Shown here piece after piece: positions 47,284 to 55,898 of a stretch of DNA of 64,000 nt. The stretch covers positions 3,348,001 through 3,412,000 of the forward strand of contig NZ_CP150300.1 of the NCBI RefSeq assembly GCF_037991315.1, read 5' to 3'. Source of the stretch: Paenibacillus sp. FSL H8-0079. Lineage in GTDB: Bacteria; Bacillota; Bacilli; Paenibacillales; Paenibacillaceae. A program made the translations under genes and the position numbers. The notes beneath the pieces were generated by a model. The model did no database searches and was not told the DNA's origin. It was given only the letters and a program-made list of their open reading frames with translations. Positions within the stretch are counted from its first letter, which is position 1. Every line of letters starts with the position of its first letter.

Positions 47284-47631
47284 TTACATTTCTTGTTCCT
47301 TCACGCCTACTGTCATATTTTTCTGACCCCACATTACCATGGATTCAATTAAAGGAACCAATTCCTTGCCCGATTCTGTGAGCGAATACTCCACTCTCGG
47401 TGGAACCTCGTTATATTGTTCCCGATGCACGATGCCGGAATGAATCAAATCCTTCAAACAGTTCGTTAGCATCGTTCCGGTAATGCCAGGCAGTCTTCTT
47501 TTTAATTCATTGTAACGTATACAGTCATTTTCACTGAGGATTGCCAGGATCGGAAGATTCCACTTGCCTCCAATGACCTGAAATGCATAAGTCGCTGGAC
47601 ATAACTGATCGAAATTAAACTCGTATTTCAC
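47284..47631 (-). CDS. HxlR family transcriptional regulator
   Basis: This 115-residue winged HTH starts near FDQLCPATYAFQVIGGKWNLPIL, the HxlR signature, with one conserved Cys at about residue 11. Other blocks are RRLPGITGTMLTNCLKDL and PRVEYSLTESGKEL. HxlR proteins such as YodB use this Cys to sense electrophiles or oxidants and repress neighbouring redox genes. It is divergent from a DsbA/SpxH-like gene and a TAGTAT-N7-ATACTA operator lies in between, so a redox-controlled pair is plausible. Confidence 0.92.
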   Translation of the reverse strand: MKYEFNFDQLCPATYAFQVIGGKWNLPILAILSENDCIRYNELKRRLPGITGTMLTNCLKDLIHSGIVHREQYNEVPPRVEYSLTESGKELVPLIESMVMWGQKNMTVGVKEQEM

Positions 47632-47645
47632 TTGATACCCTCCAA

Positions 47646-47664
47646 TAGTATACTTTTGATACTA
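47646..47664. promoter_or_regulatory. Candidate HxlR operator
   Basis: TAGTAT-acttttg-ATACTA is a perfect 6-7-6 inverted repeat 15 bases upstream of the HxlR start. TAC(T)-rich dyads of this kind are typical for YodB/HxlR binding. Confidence 0.55.
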
Positions 47665-47764
47665 AGTCAGAAAAAGAATCGTACTTGTTCAGAAGATTGT
47701 AGACATTATAATCAAACTAAGACGAGAAAATCAATTCATAAGACAAGATAAAGGTGGGATACAC

Positions 47765-48679
47765 GTGAGTAACGAATCTATGATGTGTGATCTGGAAACA
47801 GGGGTATGTGGTGTGAACGAGGAAGAGGCGATGCAAGAAATCAATCTGAATCACGTTGAGAAAAGGATAACTCTTTATTACGCAACAGATCCGATTTGCT
47901 CTCACTGCTGGGCGCTTGAGCCTGTGCTTCATCGGTTTGTTGAGGAATACGGTCATTATTTTACGCTGCAAATCAAAATGGGTGGGCTACTGGCTAGCTG
48001 GAATGGTTTCTCGGATGGCACTAATGGGATTCAGAAACCTTCGGACGTTGCAGAGCATTGGAAGGAAGTAGGTGAGCATTCACGCATGCCCATCGACGGT
48101 TCCTTATGGCACGATAATCCAATACTTTCTTCTTATCCGCCATCTCGCGTATTTAAGGTCATTCAGAGTACACACCCTGGGAAAGAGCATGACTTTTTAA
48201 GACGTGCGCGTGAAGCCGTGTTTGCATTTAATCGAAATATTGGAGAAGATGATGTGCTGACGGATATCGTCGATCAACTGGGCTTGAATGGAAAACAAGT
48301 GGTTGAAGCAGCTGCACAGCAATCTGCACAAGATTTATTAGAGAAAGACTTTGAGAGTGTGGCTAGTTTGGGAGTTAGAGGTTTCCCATCCATTATCATT
48401 GCGAATGAAGAGAACCAAGGATTGAAAATTGTCGGAGCGCGTTCTCTTGAAACATATGTGCAAGCACTTCAGCAGGTGCTCGGTGGTAATCTGAAACCCA
48501 AACAGATAACCTCGTTGGAACAGAAAATCAATGAGGGACACCTTCTTTTTTCTAAAGAAATGGAGGTCTTGTACAATATCGAAAAGAGTGATGTTGAAAC
48601 ATATGTGAAATCTGAATTGGCGGAGCACACATATCGTACGGGTCATATTTTGAATGAGATGTATATTGAGCATATCTGA
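47765..48679 (+). CDS. DsbA/thioredoxin-fold protein related to SpxH (YjbH)
   Basis: This 304-residue protein has a thioredoxin-like fold with ATDPICSHCWALEPVL (about 41-56), where CSHC takes the CxxC place. A helical insert and a GVRGFPSIIIAN cis-Pro loop follow at about 205. A Cys pair also lies near the N-terminus (CDLETGVC). DP-C-CWALEP is the hallmark of the SpxH/FrnE branch. SpxH itself delivers the stress regulator Spx to ClpXP; whether this paralogue does the same is unknown. The start is GTG behind AAGGTGG. The divergent HxlR gene probably regulates it. Confidence 0.8.
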   Translation: MSNESMMCDLETGVCGVNEEEAMQEINLNHVEKRITLYYATDPICSHCWALEPVLHRFVEEYGHYFTLQIKMGGLLASWNGFSDGTNGIQKPSDVAEHWKEVGEHSRMPIDGSLWHDNPILSSYPPSRVFKVIQSTHPGKEHDFLRRAREAVFAFNRNIGEDDVLTDIVDQLGLNGKQVVEAAAQQSAQDLLEKDFESVASLGVRGFPSIIIANEENQGLKIVGARSLETYVQALQQVLGGNLKPKQITSLEQKINEGHLLFSKEMEVLYNIEKSDVETYVKSELAEHTYRTGHILNEMYIEHI

Positions 48680-48790
48680 GGAGCCATGTCATAATCTTCC
48701 TGCTTCGACACACGGATGTGTTATTCGCACAGGCAAGTCGTCCACCCATTGCGTAGACTGAAGTAGATCAAGTCAAGTGAGGTGAATTCC

Positions 48791-49366
48791 ATGGCTAAGA
48801 CCAATGAAATACACGTCAAGGCAAAACGGCTCAAGGATCGTCCAGTCTGCGTGACTCTTCATAATGGCGAAACGTACATTGGCTACATCTCCGGTGTCAA
48901 CAACGCAGGCGTAGTGATTACCGGGGGCGGAAAACTTACTCAAGCCGCAATCACAGCACCCTTATATGAAGGTAGTGCTCGCAAAACAAAATCTAAAGCA
49001 GAGGCAACGAGAAAAAAAGCATCCTCGAGAATCCGTAAACGGGTGAAGAGTACACGTAAGTCGCAGGTACGATCCCGGTCGGTATCTCGTGCAACGTCTC
49101 GGCCAGCTCAGGTATCCTCTTTCATGCCTATGCTAGGCTCATTGTTAGGTGGCTTCGGCGGAGTTGGCGGTGCAGGCTCGATTGGAGGTATGTTAGGCGG
49201 TGGTATGCGTTTGTTTGGCATGATCCAGCGATTTACACCTGTGGTTAAAATGGGGTATGGCATGATTAAGCAGATTCAGCCATTTATGGGGGCAGTTCAA
49301 GGGCTAATGGCTCCTCAGAGCCAAGCTCAATCCACCCCAGCTGAAGCGGAAGAGAACGAGGACTAA
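48791..49366 (+). CDS. Unknown protein: LSm-like head, basic RS-rich linker, Gly-rich hydrophobic tail
   Basis: About 191 residues from ATG 48791, which has GAGGTG seven bases upstream. Residues 10-60 (VKAKRLKDRPVCVTLHNGET, then YIGYISGVNNAGVVI) form a beta pattern resembling small Sm/LSm-like domains. Residues about 63-108 are highly basic with RSRSVSRATSR. Residues 110-150 are Gly-rich and hydrophobic (LGSLLGGFGGVGGAG, then IGGMLGGGMRLF), followed by an amphipathic helix and an acidic end. I do not recognise the whole protein. RNA binding for the head and membrane or self-association for the Gly-rich part are guesses. It is a single gene. Confidence 0.6.
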   Translation: MAKTNEIHVKAKRLKDRPVCVTLHNGETYIGYISGVNNAGVVITGGGKLTQAAITAPLYEGSARKTKSKAEATRKKASSRIRKRVKSTRKSQVRSRSVSRATSRPAQVSSFMPMLGSLLGGFGGVGGAGSIGGMLGGGMRLFGMIQRFTPVVKMGYGMIKQIQPFMGAVQGLMAPQSQAQSTPAEAEENED

Positions 49367-49395
49367 TCAAGTGCTCATACAAGTAAGAAAAATGA

Positions 49396-49427
49396 AAGCT
49401 GCTTCCCGTGATCAATGGAGGCAGCTT
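49396..49427 (+). terminator. Probable terminator of the LSm-like gene
   Basis: AAGCTGC (49396-49402) pairs with GCAGCTT (49421-49427) with further partial pairing inside (TTCC with GGA). The T run is weak. Confidence 0.45.
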
Positions 49428-49506
49428 ATTTGCATGCCGTTGCATTCATTAGATCATTTACAGCGATTCGCGTAAACAAGGTGCCTTGTAACAGTGAACA
49501 CAAATA

Positions 49507-49549
49507 AGGGGCCTTCCCAGTCATTGCTATGACTCATGGGATGGCCCCT
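49507..49549 (-). terminator. Hairpin downstream of GH51 gene
   Basis: AGGGGCC (49507-49513) pairs with GGCCCCT (49543-49549), with CCCA/TGGG inside. It lies about 90 bases beyond the end of the minus-strand arabinofuranosidase gene and is followed on that strand by TTATTTG. Confidence 0.6.
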
Positions 49550-49636
49550 CACTATACTGATCTTGCGAAGTATTGAAACACGCGTGGTACTTTGGGCTAC
49601 TTTAACGAAAAAGGAAGTTCAGCTAGCCTTCTTCAA

Positions 49637-51193
<1,557 letters not shown>

Positions 51194-51289
51194 TCACGAT
51201 GAGTTCGCATAAAAGCAAAATCAACTCATTGATTTGTTATCTAATGTGTATCATAATGCTATTATATTGAGCAAGCTTATTCTACAGGG

Positions 51290-51305
51290 TTCGCTAAATA
51301 GCGAA
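51290..51305. promoter_or_regulatory. Candidate operator between abfA and ArsR-type gene
   Basis: TTCGCT-aaat-AGCGAA is a perfect 6-4-6 inverted repeat in the divergent promoter region. A direct repeat GAATTCTAAA occurs at 51303-51312 and 51326-51335, 23 bases apart. Confidence 0.5.
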
Positions 51306-51355
51306 TTCTAAATCAATAATATATTGAATTCTAAAGAGATAGGGAAGTGAAGTTC

Positions 51356-52282
51356 ATGATGCTTGGCACGGATTCCTCATCCTTGACCATATATGAGGCG
51401 CTCGCCAGCGAGGCCCGCTTAAATATCGTTCGCTTATTATTGCAAAACAGGGAGATGCATATCAATGCGCTCGCCAAAGAGCTGTATCTGAGCAAAGCTA
51501 TCGTTAGTACACATGTGAGCAAATTGCAAAAAGCGGGCATCGTAGGCAGCCGCATGAAGCGTGAGAACGGTGGAACGTATAAATACTGCTTTATTCTGCA
51601 AGAATTTATGACGATCAATCTCTCTCCTGAACCAGTGGATGCTCCTTACCATGAAGTCTCTATTCCGGTTGGGCAGTATACGGATTATGAAGCTTGGCCT
51701 ACCTGTGGCATTGCAACAACGACGCAAATGATTGGACAATATGACACACCAGCCTGTTTCATGGACCCGGATCGGGTCAATGCGGGTATTCTTTGGCTGG
51801 CACGAGGTTTTCTGGAATATAAGATTCCCAATTATCTGAATACAGAACAGCATCTCCAGGAAATTGAAATTTCCCTCGAACTCAGTTCGGAAGCACCCCA
51901 AGTCAATGAAAACTGGCCTTCGGACATCCGCTTTTCCCTTAATGGCAAACACCTGGGAACATGGACAAGCCCCGGGGACTTTGGGGATCGGAAGGGCAAA
52001 CATACACCGCTATGGTGGAAATTGGACGTCAACCAGTATGGTGTACTGAAGGTGTTGCGCATTAATGGAGAAGGGACGTTTATGGATGGCCAGCGCATCT
52101 CGGATGTACGTATCCATGATCTGCAATTGGATTCTTCCACCTACTGGACGTTTGGTTTAAGACCGGAGGAAGGGGTGCCGGGTCGAGGCGGACTTACGTT
52201 GTTCGGGAAAGGGTTCGGTAACTACGATCAGGACATTTTGATTCGGTACTATTACGAGGCTGGAGCGTCGAAAAAGGAATAG
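51356..52282 (+). CDS. ArsR-type HTH regulator with sugar-binding-like C-terminal domain
   Basis: About 308 residues. An ArsR-type winged HTH occupies about 5-85 (IYEALASEARLNIVRLLLQN, then LAKELYLSKAIVSTHVSKLQKAGI). A long beta-rich domain of about 200 residues follows, containing WPSDIRFSLNGKHLGTWTSPGDFGDRKG. No metal-binding Cys motif is present, so it is not a metal sensor. Its divergent position next to the GH51 gene suggests control of arabinoside use, with the beta domain as a possible sugar sensor. The frame opens at GTG 51347; ATG 51356 has better spacing to GGGAAGTG. Confidence 0.82.
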   Translation: MMLGTDSSSLTIYEALASEARLNIVRLLLQNREMHINALAKELYLSKAIVSTHVSKLQKAGIVGSRMKRENGGTYKYCFILQEFMTINLSPEPVDAPYHEVSIPVGQYTDYEAWPTCGIATTTQMIGQYDTPACFMDPDRVNAGILWLARGFLEYKIPNYLNTEQHLQEIEISLELSSEAPQVNENWPSDIRFSLNGKHLGTWTSPGDFGDRKGKHTPLWWKLDVNQYGVLKVLRINGEGTFMDGQRISDVRIHDLQLDSSTYWTFGLRPEEGVPGRGGLTLFGKGFGNYDQDILIRYYYEAGASKKE

Positions 52283-52340
52283 AATAATCTGGAATTCTAG
52301 GATGAGATATAACCATCTGAATAAAAAGGAGTGTTTTCAA

Positions 52341-52367
52341 ATGTCTAACAAGGTGATTGTGCTTTAG
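52341..52367 (+). CDS. Very short frame before broken phosphotransferase gene (possible leader peptide)
   Basis: ATG TCT ... TAG encodes MSNKVIVL and is preceded by AAAAAGGAG at good spacing. Its stop lies 3 bases before a 10-bp stem-loop (52371-52408). It could be an attenuation leader, like the better one at 35337. Alternatively it is the start of a lost gene: a +1 shift at the TAG gives a further 32 codons that end over the next start. Confidence 0.35.
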   Translation: MSNKVIVL

Positions 52368-52370
52368 GTT

Positions 52371-52408
52371 CACAAAAGGATTTTTGCGTTACAGAGATTC
52401 CTTTTGTG
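52371..52408 (+). promoter_or_regulatory. Stem-loop upstream of broken phosphotransferase gene
   Basis: CACAAAAGGA (52371-52380) pairs perfectly with TCCTTTTGTG (52399-52408) around an 18-base loop. A second small stem CGGGA/TCCCG follows at 52421-52435, ahead of the GGAGGAG box at 52448. Confidence 0.55.
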
Positions 52409-52457
52409 GACATTGTAGTGCGGGAAACCGTCCCGACAATGTTTACTGGAGGAGATC

Positions 52458-52948
52458 ATGATTAACTTTAACGAGGCTGTTAACATTAGCAATACGCATG
52501 TACTGGCGCTGGTACCCGAGCTGTTTCATTTGGAGGGCTACAACATTCATATTATCCCGCCTCATGAGGGTGGACGGAATGTCGTGTACACTTGTGAGCA
52601 AGAGGGGCGTGAATCGCTAATTCTCCGAGTGTCTTTTTTGCCTGACAGAAAGCGGGAAGATTACATTGCCGAACTGGAGTATGTCCGGTATCTGTTTGAG
52701 CACGATGCAAGTGTCTCGAATGTAGTCAGCTCGAAAAAGGGCCATCTGTTAGAAGAGATCACTTATGATGAACATACGTTCTTTATCTGTATGTTTGTGA
52801 AGGGGTCCCACTTGCCGAATACTATTATAATAGCGGCAAAATTCTGGGAAAAATGCATCAGCTATCGAAAGGGTACACTCCCGTCCATCGCCGGCATCAT
52901 TTGATTGACAATTACAGCGGTAAATATATCGATAACCTGTTTCCATGA
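52458..52948 (+). pseudogene. Aminoglycoside-phosphotransferase-family gene broken by a frameshift
   Basis: ATG 52458 behind GGAGGAG opens an APH-like N-lobe (GYNIHIIPPHEGGRNVVYTC, ILRVSFLPDRKREDYIAELEYVRYLF, TFFICMFVKGSHLP). After about 52812 this frame turns to nonsense and stops at 52902. Another frame continues the family sequence from 52814 (EYYYNSGKILGKMHQLSKGY, then TPVHRRHHLIDNYSGKYIDNLF) up to TGA 52948. The catalytic HxDxxxxN region and most of the C-lobe are absent, so a larger 3' part is lost too. The original protein may have phosphorylated a small molecule or acted as a kinase-like homologue. Confidence 0.78.
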
Positions 52949-53043
52949 GATGTATTCCACTGAAGCTCCTTTTGAGTATGAGGAAAGCTGAAGAGACCTG
53001 TACGTAAACTAAACCCTGAATAACCAAGGATTCATCAAGTGTG

Positions 53044-53078
53044 GAGGCAGCCGGATCGACCGGTTGCCTCTTTGTTTG
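53044..53078. terminator. Intrinsic terminator
   Basis: GAGGCA-g-CCGG (53044-53054) pairs with CCGG-t-TGCCTC (53060-53070) and is followed by TTTGTTTG. It separates the phosphotransferase remnant from the convergent AraC gene. Confidence 0.75.
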
Positions 53079-53089
53079 TCTGCGGCATG

Positions 53090-53941
53090 CTATTCAAATT
53101 TGGAAGGGGGCACGTTGTAAAATTTTTTGAAAGCTTTGGAGAATGTAAAGGGATCGGGATAGCCCAGAAATCCGGCAATTTGCTGAATCGTATATTTTTT
53201 CTCGTACAGATAGTCTCTCGCCCGATTCATTTTGATTTGATTGATGTACTGCCCCGGTGTGATACCGAGAATTTTCTTGAACAACGAAATAAAATATTTC
53301 TCAGAGACGCCAGCAACGTCTGCAAGCTCGTTGACTCGGATGGCACGATGCAGATTCTCATCCACGTAGGCGAACACGTTCTGCAGAACTTCCAGACTTC
53401 CTTCGATTTTCCTCGGTTTTCGGTCTTTCAGAAATTCACCGTGATATAAGCCTTGCCCGTGTAATTCCAAAATTTTGGCGATGACGAGAAGCAGAGAGGC
53501 TTTCAAGTAAAGTGGACTTCCGGAAGCGCCGCTACTCTGTTTGAACCTTCGATAGGACGAGGTAAACAGCGTTGATTCCTCCCTAATCAGGTTACCAGGT
53601 ACAATGCCCGGAAGTTGAAACTCGCCGAGAATTCGCTTTTGCTCAGCGATGCTGAAATCAAAGTGCATGTATACGAATCGGCACAACTCTCCGGTCGTGG
53701 AAGCAGTGTAAGGTATGTCCGGATAAAAAAACACCACGTCACCTGGGCGCGCCATATGCTCGATTCCATCAATGGTAATCTGGACGGAGCCTGCTGTAAT
53801 GAACCACAGATCATAATCGGAATGAGACTTGTACTCCGTCCAATTGCTGTCGTGCGTTTGTTCCAGATAAGAGCTCATGCGAAGTGTGATATACTCCGAA
53901 AGTTCGTCAATTATACTCATATTTACAGTCTCGGCATGCAT
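53090..53941 (-). CDS. AraC family transcriptional regulator
   Basis: This 283-residue protein has an N-terminal cupin-like sensor at about 20-130 (ITIDGIEHMARPGDVVFFYP) and a C-terminal AraC HTH pair at about 185-280 (VNELADVAGVSEKYFISLFKK and IQQIAGFLGYPDPFTFSKAFKKF). It is divergent from the GH4 glycosidase gene with about 175 bases between starts, so it probably activates that gene in response to a sugar. The start ATG at 53941 is preceded by GAGAGGA at a rather long distance; an in-frame ATG at 53920 is an alternative. Confidence 0.9.
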   Translation of the reverse strand: MHAETVNMSIIDELSEYITLRMSSYLEQTHDSNWTEYKSHSDYDLWFITAGSVQITIDGIEHMARPGDVVFFYPDIPYTASTTGELCRFVYMHFDFSIAEQKRILGEFQLPGIVPGNLIREESTLFTSSYRRFKQSSGASGSPLYLKASLLLVIAKILELHGQGLYHGEFLKDRKPRKIEGSLEVLQNVFAYVDENLHRAIRVNELADVAGVSEKYFISLFKKILGITPGQYINQIKMNRARDYLYEKKYTIQQIAGFLGYPDPFTFSKAFKKFYNVPPSKFE

Positions 53942-54117
53942 CTAATCCAACTCATTCCTCTCTACTTTATGACATCCTGTATCTTTTACTATCATAACAA
54001 AGGATTTATATCTTGTTAATTATCGTACCATATGACATGTATTGAAAACTATCACACATTCCGATTCCAGCCCATTCACCTATAATGAACTTATATCGTT
54101 ACGAGGAGGGGTTATTG

Positions 54118-55524
54118 ATGAATGCTACAAACACACAGCATCCAAAGGTAGTCGTTATTGGGGCGGGCAGCCTGTTTTTCGGTCGTCAGTCCATCTGGCA
54201 GATGGTTCACTCCCCATATTTGAATCAGGGCACGCTGGCTTTGGTGGATACGGACGAGGAACGGCTCTCCAAAATGGTAACACTGGCGGAGAGGGTCGCA
54301 CGGGAGAACAACGTATCCTTAAAGATTGAGGGTTCAGTAGACCGACGACAGGTGCTTCCGGGAGCAGACTTCGTTGTACTCAGCTTTGCGGAGCAATCGG
54401 TGAAATATCGGGGCATCGACTGCCAGGTTTCTCTAAAGTATGGGATTCGCATGTGTTCCGGCGATACGATTGGCCCTGGAGGAATCTTTCGCGCGATGCG
54501 GGAACTACCGGTTATCATGGAATGCGCCAAAGACATTGAGGAGCTGTGTCCAGATGCGTGGGTGATCAATTATATTAACCCGTCTACCGTTCATGGCATC
54601 GCATTACATCGATATGCTCCGAAGCTTAAATCGTTTGCGCTGTGCGATAGTCATCATATGCCGCATAAGAAAGGCTATTATGCCGTACGAGCCGGAATCA
54701 TTGGAGACAATAGCCAGTTCACTGAAGAGATCAACCAGAAATTCGATTTTCGTATCGCAGGTGTCAATCATTTCACTTGGCTGCTCAAAGCCGAGTATGA
54801 AGGGAAAAATGTGATGCCCACGATCGCAGAAGCCATGCGCAAGATGGCAGGTGATGAAAATAACGGCGGTGATCGCGGCGCAAAAGCTCTTTTTAACGAT
54901 GCGATTACCTATGAACTGTATGATATTTTCGGAATCATTCCCACTTGTACGGCGCATACGAAGGAATACGTTCGGTATTGGCAAGGTCTTGGCAAAACTG
55001 CGGACACGATTCCACCATTATCGATCTGGGAGACAGAGGACAGATATGAGCGTCACGACGAAATGTGGCGTCAGGTGGATGACTTTCTAGCGGGGAACAT
55101 CCCAATTGCTGATTACATGAGTACCTTCGGACCAGATCATGCGACCGACATCATTGAAAATATGGTAGGGAACTTGGGTAAAAAATTCTTCATCAATACG
55201 CTCAATCAAGGCGCGGTAACCAATATGAATAACGATTCATTCCTGGAACTACTGTGCGATGTAGATATGGATGGGGTGAAACCACTCCATGTAGGCGAGA
55301 TGCCGCGTGGGATAAGAGGCATGCAAGAACTTGTACTGGATACGCATGAGCTCACAGTTGAAGCTGTTCTGGAACAGAGCTATGAGAAACTGAGAAGGGC
55401 GATGCTCACTGATCCGCTCGTGAATTCCATTAGTGACGCAGACAAGATCATCCATGAATTGTTGGAACTGGAGCGCAAGATGATTCCGGACGTTTGGTAC
55501 AAGGATAGACTGCAGTATAGCTAA
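54118..55524 (+). CDS. GH4 glycosidase (alpha-glucosidase/alpha-galacturonidase type)
   Basis: About 468 residues from ATG 54118, which has GAGGAGGGG upstream; the frame opens at 54085. The N-terminal NAD-binding fold shows VVVIGAGSLFFG. Residues typical of GH4 metal binding are the Cys and His in LCDSHH (about 183) and the His in AGVNHFTW (about 213). GH4 enzymes use NAD+ and a metal (Mn2+) for a redox-type elimination mechanism. The lack of a phosphate-binding signature fits the AglA/LplD-like non-phospho group. An AraC regulator is divergent, and the neighbouring GH51 gene suggests plant cell wall sugars. Confidence 0.87.
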   Translation: MNATNTQHPKVVVIGAGSLFFGRQSIWQMVHSPYLNQGTLALVDTDEERLSKMVTLAERVARENNVSLKIEGSVDRRQVLPGADFVVLSFAEQSVKYRGIDCQVSLKYGIRMCSGDTIGPGGIFRAMRELPVIMECAKDIEELCPDAWVINYINPSTVHGIALHRYAPKLKSFALCDSHHMPHKKGYYAVRAGIIGDNSQFTEEINQKFDFRIAGVNHFTWLLKAEYEGKNVMPTIAEAMRKMAGDENNGGDRGAKALFNDAITYELYDIFGIIPTCTAHTKEYVRYWQGLGKTADTIPPLSIWETEDRYERHDEMWRQVDDFLAGNIPIADYMSTFGPDHATDIIENMVGNLGKKFFINTLNQGAVTNMNNDSFLELLCDVDMDGVKPLHVGEMPRGIRGMQELVLDTHELTVEAVLEQSYEKLRRAMLTDPLVNSISDADKIIHELLELERKMIPDVWYKDRLQYS

Positions 55525-55598
55525 GAGTAGATAATGATCAAAGACCACGTCGGTTCCTTCCATGGGACTTGTCGAGGGACAAGAACATGTTCCCATTA

Positions 55599-55623
55599 AA
55601 GTCGCTATATTAGCGGCTTTTTT
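55599..55623 (+). terminator. Intrinsic terminator of GH4 gene
   Basis: AAGTCGCTA (55599-55607) pairs with TAGCGGCTT (55611-55619), with one G:U pair, followed by a T run. Confidence 0.88.
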
Positions 55624-55631
55624 ATTTTATC

Positions 55632-55675
55632 GGTACAAGTTCTTGTCCCGACCAGAGTAGACAAGAACATGTACC
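55632..55675. repeat. Large inverted repeat (stem-loop)
   Basis: GGTACAAGTTCTTGTC (55632-55647) and GACAAGAACATGTACC (55660-55675) are complementary except at one position, around a 12-base loop; ATCGG/CCGAT at 55629 and 55680 may extend it. A third copy of the word, GGGACAAGAACATGT, lies at 55576-55590 on the other side of the terminator. Confidence 0.7.
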
Positions 55676-55898
55676 AATACCGATTAGGCGTATATCTCAT
55701 CGTTGTTTTGCGTTAATTCCTCATGTTAACGGTCAGGTTAGTTGAAGCTCATTCACGCTGAAGCGCATCACAAGTGAATAAAAATTGTTGCGGCATACTA
55801 CTTTAGTAGGACTACAATCTCCTTTAGTTGGCTTTAAAATGTCTTGGTAGACTTGAAGAAAATCTATCAAATAGTTTGTGGAAGGATGAGAGAACATA

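Larger units (their letters stand above)
55525..55898. other. Intergenic region with terminator and nested inverted repeats
   Basis: No gene is seen in these 374 bases. The first part holds the GH4 terminator (55599-55623) wrapped by repeated GACAAG/CTTGTC words, including a 16-bp-arm stem-loop at 55632-55675. The second part leads to the surface protein gene and has a short CTACT-tt-AGTAG dyad near 55797 but no promoter I can name with confidence. Confidence 0.6.

Noticed and set aside
47111..48720. CACACGGATGTG repeated at 47111-47122 and 48709-48720
   Set aside because: Only 12 bases are shared and flanks diverge, so chance or a minor intergenic motif is as likely as a repeat element.
55725..55898. 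Possible riboswitch in the leader of the adhesin gene
   Set aside because: No c-di-GMP, SAM or other riboswitch core pattern could be matched by eye.
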